Source: Candidatus Omnitrophota bacterium (GTDB taxonomy: Bacteria; Omnitrophota; Gorgyraeia; Tantalellales; Tantalellaceae). Taken from it: a stretch of DNA of 50,142 bases. The notes under the pieces were generated by a model that saw only the letters and a list, made by a program, of their open reading frames with translations, was not told the origin of the DNA and did no database searches. The DNA lies in NCBI GenBank assembly GCA_018813285.1, contig JAHJBY010000043.1, positions 1 to 50,142 on the forward strand, read 5' to 3'. Position 1 is the first letter of the stretch; each line of letters begins with the position of its first letter. The translations under genes were made by a program, and so were the position numbers. Shown piece after piece: positions 46,458 to 50,142 of the stretch.

Positions 46458-47513
46458 ATGACAGTCGAGACGATACGGTGGAAGAATAACAGAGTAGAAC
46501 TGATAGACCAGAGATTGCTTCCGGCAAAGTTGAAATACGCGATCTGCGTGACAGATAAGGATATGTGGACGGCCATCAGAACTCTCAAGGTGCGGGGGGC
46601 TCCAGCCATCGGGGTTGCCGGTGCCTACGGGGTTTACCTTGGGGTAAGAGAGAGTAAGGCGAAAGTCTACAAGGCGTTCAGGCGGGAAGTTGACAGAATA
46701 ATCGAGTATCTTGCCCGATCAAGGCCGACCGCGCGTAATCTTTTCTGGGCACTTGAACGCGTTTTGGACGTTGTCGAGAAAAACAAAGATAAAAAAATAT
46801 CGGTGATAAAAAAGATCATTCTGCGGGAAGCGCACACAATCCTTAAAGAGGACAAGAAGACATGCCGCGCTATCGGCAGATACGGTTCGGTGCTTATTCC
46901 CAGGGGTTCAACAGTATTGACACACTGTAATGCCGGCGGCCTGGCAACGGTGGATTATGGGACCGCATTAGGCGTTATTTTTACCGCGAGAAAGAAGATA
47001 AAAAGGGTTTATGTGGATGAGACCAGGCCTGTTTTGCAGGGAGCCAGACTTACCGCGTGGGAGCTGAAGAAACAGGGCATTCCTGCGACACTTGTGTGCG
47101 ATAATATGGCGGCGTCCTTGATGGCAGACGGGGAAGTGGACACGATTATCGTGGGGGCTGATCGCATTGCCGCTAACGGTGACACGGCTAACAAGATCGG
47201 GACTTACGGTCTCGCGATTCTGGCTTCCTATCACAATATACCGTTCTATGTGGCGGCGCCTGTCTCGACTTTTGACCTATCTATTTCAAATGGCAGAGAG
47301 ATCCCCATTGAGGAAAGGGATTCTCTGGAAGTTAAGAAGATAGGAAAGGAGTATATTACTCTGAAAGACATGGATGTTAGAAATCCCGCTTTTGATGTAA
47401 CACCGGCCAAGCTGATTACGGCGATCATAACGGAACGCGGCCTGATCAAATCGCCGTGTCGAAAGCGGATAAGGGATGTAGTGAATAGGCAAGACGCACG
47501 AGGCAAGAAGTGA
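46458..47513 (+). CDS. mtnA: S-methyl-5-thioribose-1-phosphate isomerase
   Basis: LKVRGAPAIGVAGAYGVYLG, THCNAGGLATVDYGTALGVIF, VYVDETRPVLQGARLTAWEL, IIVGADRIAANGDTANKIGTY. Start before MTVETIRW preferred. Confidence 0.95.
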   Translation: MTVETIRWKNNRVELIDQRLLPAKLKYAICVTDKDMWTAIRTLKVRGAPAIGVAGAYGVYLGVRESKAKVYKAFRREVDRIIEYLARSRPTARNLFWALERVLDVVEKNKDKKISVIKKIILREAHTILKEDKKTCRAIGRYGSVLIPRGSTVLTHCNAGGLATVDYGTALGVIFTARKKIKRVYVDETRPVLQGARLTAWELKKQGIPATLVCDNMAASLMADGEVDTIIVGADRIAANGDTANKIGTYGLAILASYHNIPFYVAAPVSTFDLSISNGREIPIEERDSLEVKKIGKEYITLKDMDVRNPAFDVTPAKLITAIITERGLIKSPCRKRIRDVVNRQDARGKK

Positions 47514-47567
47514 AGAGTGACGGGTGATGAGTAACGCGAAACGAGTCAATACTATAAACATCAAATA

Positions 47568-48467
47568 ATGAAAGAACTTAAGATCGCAGAAGAGATCAGG
47601 AAGACCGCCGGGAATCCGGGCAAAGGTGTGCATGTGGGCATAGGCGACGATTGTGCCGTGCTTACGTATGATAGGCGCAAATATCTCTTATGGGCGGCGG
47701 ACATGCTTATCGAGGATGTTCACTTTAATGTCAAAAGCGCAGGTTATGAGAGGATCGGGCGTAAGGCCGTCGCGGTTAATATCAGTGATGTTGCCGCGAT
47801 GGGCGGTGTCCCGAAATATATTACGGTTAGCATAGGCATACCGCCTGCCAGACGGGTCGCGAGTATCGTAAAGACTGTTTACAAAGGGATAAACAAGGTT
47901 TGTCGCGAGTATGGTGTAAAAATAGTGGGAGGAGACACCAATCGATCGGAAAAATTAGTGATAGATGTGTCTATAATTGGTTTTGTCACAAAAAAACAGC
48001 TTGTAACCCGCGCCGGCGCGAAAGAAGGAGACTTGGTTCTTATCACCGGACCGGTGAGAGACGGCAAAAAAGCGCATTTGGATTTTGATCCGAGAGTAAA
48101 AGAATCCGGATCGCTTGTTCGAGATTATAGAATACATTCGATGATAGATGTTTCGGACGGCATTGCCCCGGATCTTGGAAGGATATGTGACCGGAGCGGT
48201 GTGGGTGCCGTGGTGTCGGCAGATTCCGTTCCTCTTTCAAGAGGGTTGAGCCTTAAGGACGCCCTTTATTACGGGGAAAGTTTTGAGCTTCTATTTACGA
48301 TGTCTACCTCAGGCGCGAAAAGACTGCTAAAGGACAATGCTTTCCGCCGCGAAGGTTGTAAGTATTTTGTTATCGGGGAAGTAACACAAAAAAAAGACGG
48401 TCTGCGGCTTATGGACGAAAAAGGCGTGGAGACCGCGTTGAAAATGCGGGGATTCGAGCACCTGTGA
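47568..48467 (+). CDS. thiL: Thiamine-monophosphate kinase
   Basis: GIGDDCAVLTYDRRKYLLWAADMLIEDVHF, AVNISDVAAMGGVPKYITVSIGIP, GGDTNRS, MIDVSDGIAPDLGRIC. Confidence 0.95.
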   Translation: MKELKIAEEIRKTAGNPGKGVHVGIGDDCAVLTYDRRKYLLWAADMLIEDVHFNVKSAGYERIGRKAVAVNISDVAAMGGVPKYITVSIGIPPARRVASIVKTVYKGINKVCREYGVKIVGGDTNRSEKLVIDVSIIGFVTKKQLVTRAGAKEGDLVLITGPVRDGKKAHLDFDPRVKESGSLVRDYRIHSMIDVSDGIAPDLGRICDRSGVGAVVSADSVPLSRGLSLKDALYYGESFELLFTMSTSGAKRLLKDNAFRREGCKYFVIGEVTQKKDGLRLMDEKGVETALKMRGFEHL

Positions 48468-48473
48468 AGTGGA

Positions 48474-48938
48474 ATGATCATGTTTGAGGAACGAGTAACA
48501 ACATATTCGCCGGATGAAACGATAGCGCTTGGGGAGAAGGTCGCCAAAGATCTTAAGAAAGGAGATGTAATTGCCCTGGAAGGCGGACTTGGCGCGGGTA
48601 AAACCGTTTTTGTCAAGGGCTTGGCGAAAGGTCTCGGGGTTCAGGATCACTTTTATGTGAATAGTCCGACATTTGTGATAATCAAAGAGTATCAGGGAAG
48701 GCTTGACTTGTACCATTTTGATGTGTACAGGCTGAATGAAGAGCATTTCTCGGATACGCTGGATTACCGGCGTTATTTTTACGGCGCGGGAGTGACCGTG
48801 ATCGAGTGGGCGGATAAGATAAAGGGCTTACTCCCGGATGAGCATTTGGAAGTCAGGATCACCCATACAGGTGAGACGGAGAGGCAGTTTGAGTTTCGAT
48901 CTCATGGAGTAAGTGCAGATCACATGGTGGGGATTTGA
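48474..48938 (+). CDS. tsaE: tRNA t6A biosynthesis ATPase TsaE
   Basis: VIALEGGLGAGKTVFVKGLAKGLG, NSPTFVIIKEYQGRLDLYHFDVYRL, VTVIEWADKI. Confidence 0.94.
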   Translation: MIMFEERVTTYSPDETIALGEKVAKDLKKGDVIALEGGLGAGKTVFVKGLAKGLGVQDHFYVNSPTFVIIKEYQGRLDLYHFDVYRLNEEHFSDTLDYRRYFYGAGVTVIEWADKIKGLLPDEHLEVRITHTGETERQFEFRSHGVSADHMVGI

Positions 48939-48959
48939 AAAAAATGTTGCGCAGAGAAA

Positions 48960-49153
48960 CTAATAGATCAAAATTCTCCCCATCAAAGTTTTTTAACGCT
49001 ATTTTTCTATCCTTTTGAAGGGCGTTAAAGAATTCGCCCCGAGATTTCTTTCGAAATCTGAAAGCTGGGGCTCATACTTTAACGCTGTTCCCTTCAAAAG
49101 GTATAAAAATAGCTAAAACTTTGGAATGGGTCCCTTGAATTTTGATCTATTAG
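48960..49153. mobile_element. MITE-like long hairpin element, copy 2 (194 bp)
   Basis: Terminal inverted repeats CTAATAGATCAAAAT / ATTTTGATCTATTAG; internal arms TTTAACGC...CCTTTTGAAGGG / CCCTTCAAAAGG...; closely matches 24209-24404. Confidence 0.82.
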
Positions 49154-49303
49154 TTCCTCATGTGTCAACAGTATGGGAGCAATGGGAACAAAAGATGAGT
49201 ATTTCTGTGTAAACAATGAAAGTATCGGTAAAAAAAGCGGCGCTATAGACAAACACGATACTCAATATTCAATACGCAATACGAAAAAGATAAAGCCTTA
49301 ACA

Positions 49304-49981
49304 ATGAAAACACTGGCGTTTGATACATCAACAAAGTTTTTAAGTATAGCTCTTCTTGAAGGTGATCGGCTTATTGCCGAGTCGCATGAAGAAGCGGGGA
49401 TAAGACACAGTGAATTGCTTGTTCCCGTTATCAAAGATATGCTTGATGAGGCCGGATGGAAAGTTGATGATATTGGTTTGATAGCCGTGGGCCTGGGCCC
49501 TGGGTCTTTCACCGGACTCCGTATCGCGGCCGCGACAGCAAAAGGCATGGTGGCCGCGACCGGAAGCAAAGTGATCGGAGTTCCCTCAATGGATGCCATG
49601 GTTAGAAATTTTACCGCCGGCGGAAAGAAAAAATTGATACCGCTCATAGATGCCCGGAAAGAAAAAGTGTATGTGTGTATTTATGATTATTCGGGCCAGG
49701 AACCGGCAAGGGAGTCTGATTATATGCTTGTTTCGATAGATGATTTTCTCCTCGTCCTCCGGGATGAAGCGGTATTCTTTGGGGACGCGGTCATGAAGTA
49801 TAAAGAAAAACTAGACGCTTGCCCCCGGGCCGGCTATATTGAAGATATTGACTGGTATCCGCGCGCTTCCTGGATCGGCCGGATCGGAATGGAGAGGGCG
49901 CGGCACGGAACGGACGATCCGGATACGCTCGAGCCGTTATATCTGCACGCGAAAGAATGTAATGTCGTGAATCGTGGATAG
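49304..49981 (+). CDS. tsaB: tRNA t6A biosynthesis protein TsaB
   Basis: TLAFDTSTKFLSIALLEGDRLIAESHEEAGIRHSELLVPVIKDML, GLGPGSFTGLRIAAATAKGMV. Confidence 0.95.
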   Translation: MKTLAFDTSTKFLSIALLEGDRLIAESHEEAGIRHSELLVPVIKDMLDEAGWKVDDIGLIAVGLGPGSFTGLRIAAATAKGMVAATGSKVIGVPSMDAMVRNFTAGGKKKLIPLIDARKEKVYVCIYDYSGQEPARESDYMLVSIDDFLLVLRDEAVFFGDAVMKYKEKLDACPRAGYIEDIDWYPRASWIGRIGMERARHGTDDPDTLEPLYLHAKECNVVNRG

Positions 49982-50051
49982 TGAACCGCGAACCGCAAAG
50001 CGCAGGAAGGGGCAAGAAGTAAGAAGTAAGAGGCAAGAATAACAGACAGTG

Positions 50052-50142
50052 TCAAAGTGTCATCGCTCACTTCGTTCGCTGGCATCAAAGCGTAAAAAAA
50101 ATAAGGCTTATATTCGAATGCTGCTATATCCTGACACTTTGA
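50052..50142. repeat. Second copy of the leader of the octamer repeat locus, truncated by the window end
   Basis: GTCAAAGTGTCATCGCTCACTTCGTTCGCT...AAATAAGGCTTATATTCGaATG... matches 2110-2186. Confidence 0.85.

Overview
The window looks like a chromosomal segment of a diderm bacterium, possibly an Omnitrophota-like lineage; that taxonomy is only an inference. Left part (about 2.4-13.4 kb): a beta-mannoside uptake and degradation locus with a sugar ABC importer lacking an ATPase, two GH113-like hydrolases, two tandem CBM-like proteins, a ROK regulator, a GH130 phosphorylase and a type-I phosphomannose isomerase. Middle (14.6-24.1 kb): envelope glycosyltransferases, tRNA-Leu(CAG), smpB, a tmRNA gene, a small accessory island inserted at the tmRNA 3' end, and ligA. 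Right part (25-50 kb): a long co-directional housekeeping block, lysS-lolC-lolD-ilvE-mcsA-mcsB-clpC-[AsmA/TamB-like, mlaE, mlaF, mlaD]-yacL-ispF-cysE-cysS-tmk-holB-ricT-metG-[tatD::radical SAM]-mtnA-thiL-tsaE-tsaB. Its order resembles several Bacillus subtilis clusters, with an outer-membrane lipid-transport module inserted. Most notable observations: (i) a tmRNA whose reading frame appears to encode an unusually long 34-aa tag ending in ALAI, with the stop codon in the loop of a recognisable helix 5; (ii) a duplicated tmRNA 3' end bounding a roughly 0.7 kb insertion; (iii) two copies of a roughly 195-bp MITE-like long hairpin with terminal inverted repeats; (iv) the Mla/AsmA-like module placed inside a Firmicute-like gene order; (v) intergenic DNA built from recurring 7-8 bp quasi-tandem repeats and hairpins. 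All calls come from reading the sequence; no database search was run.
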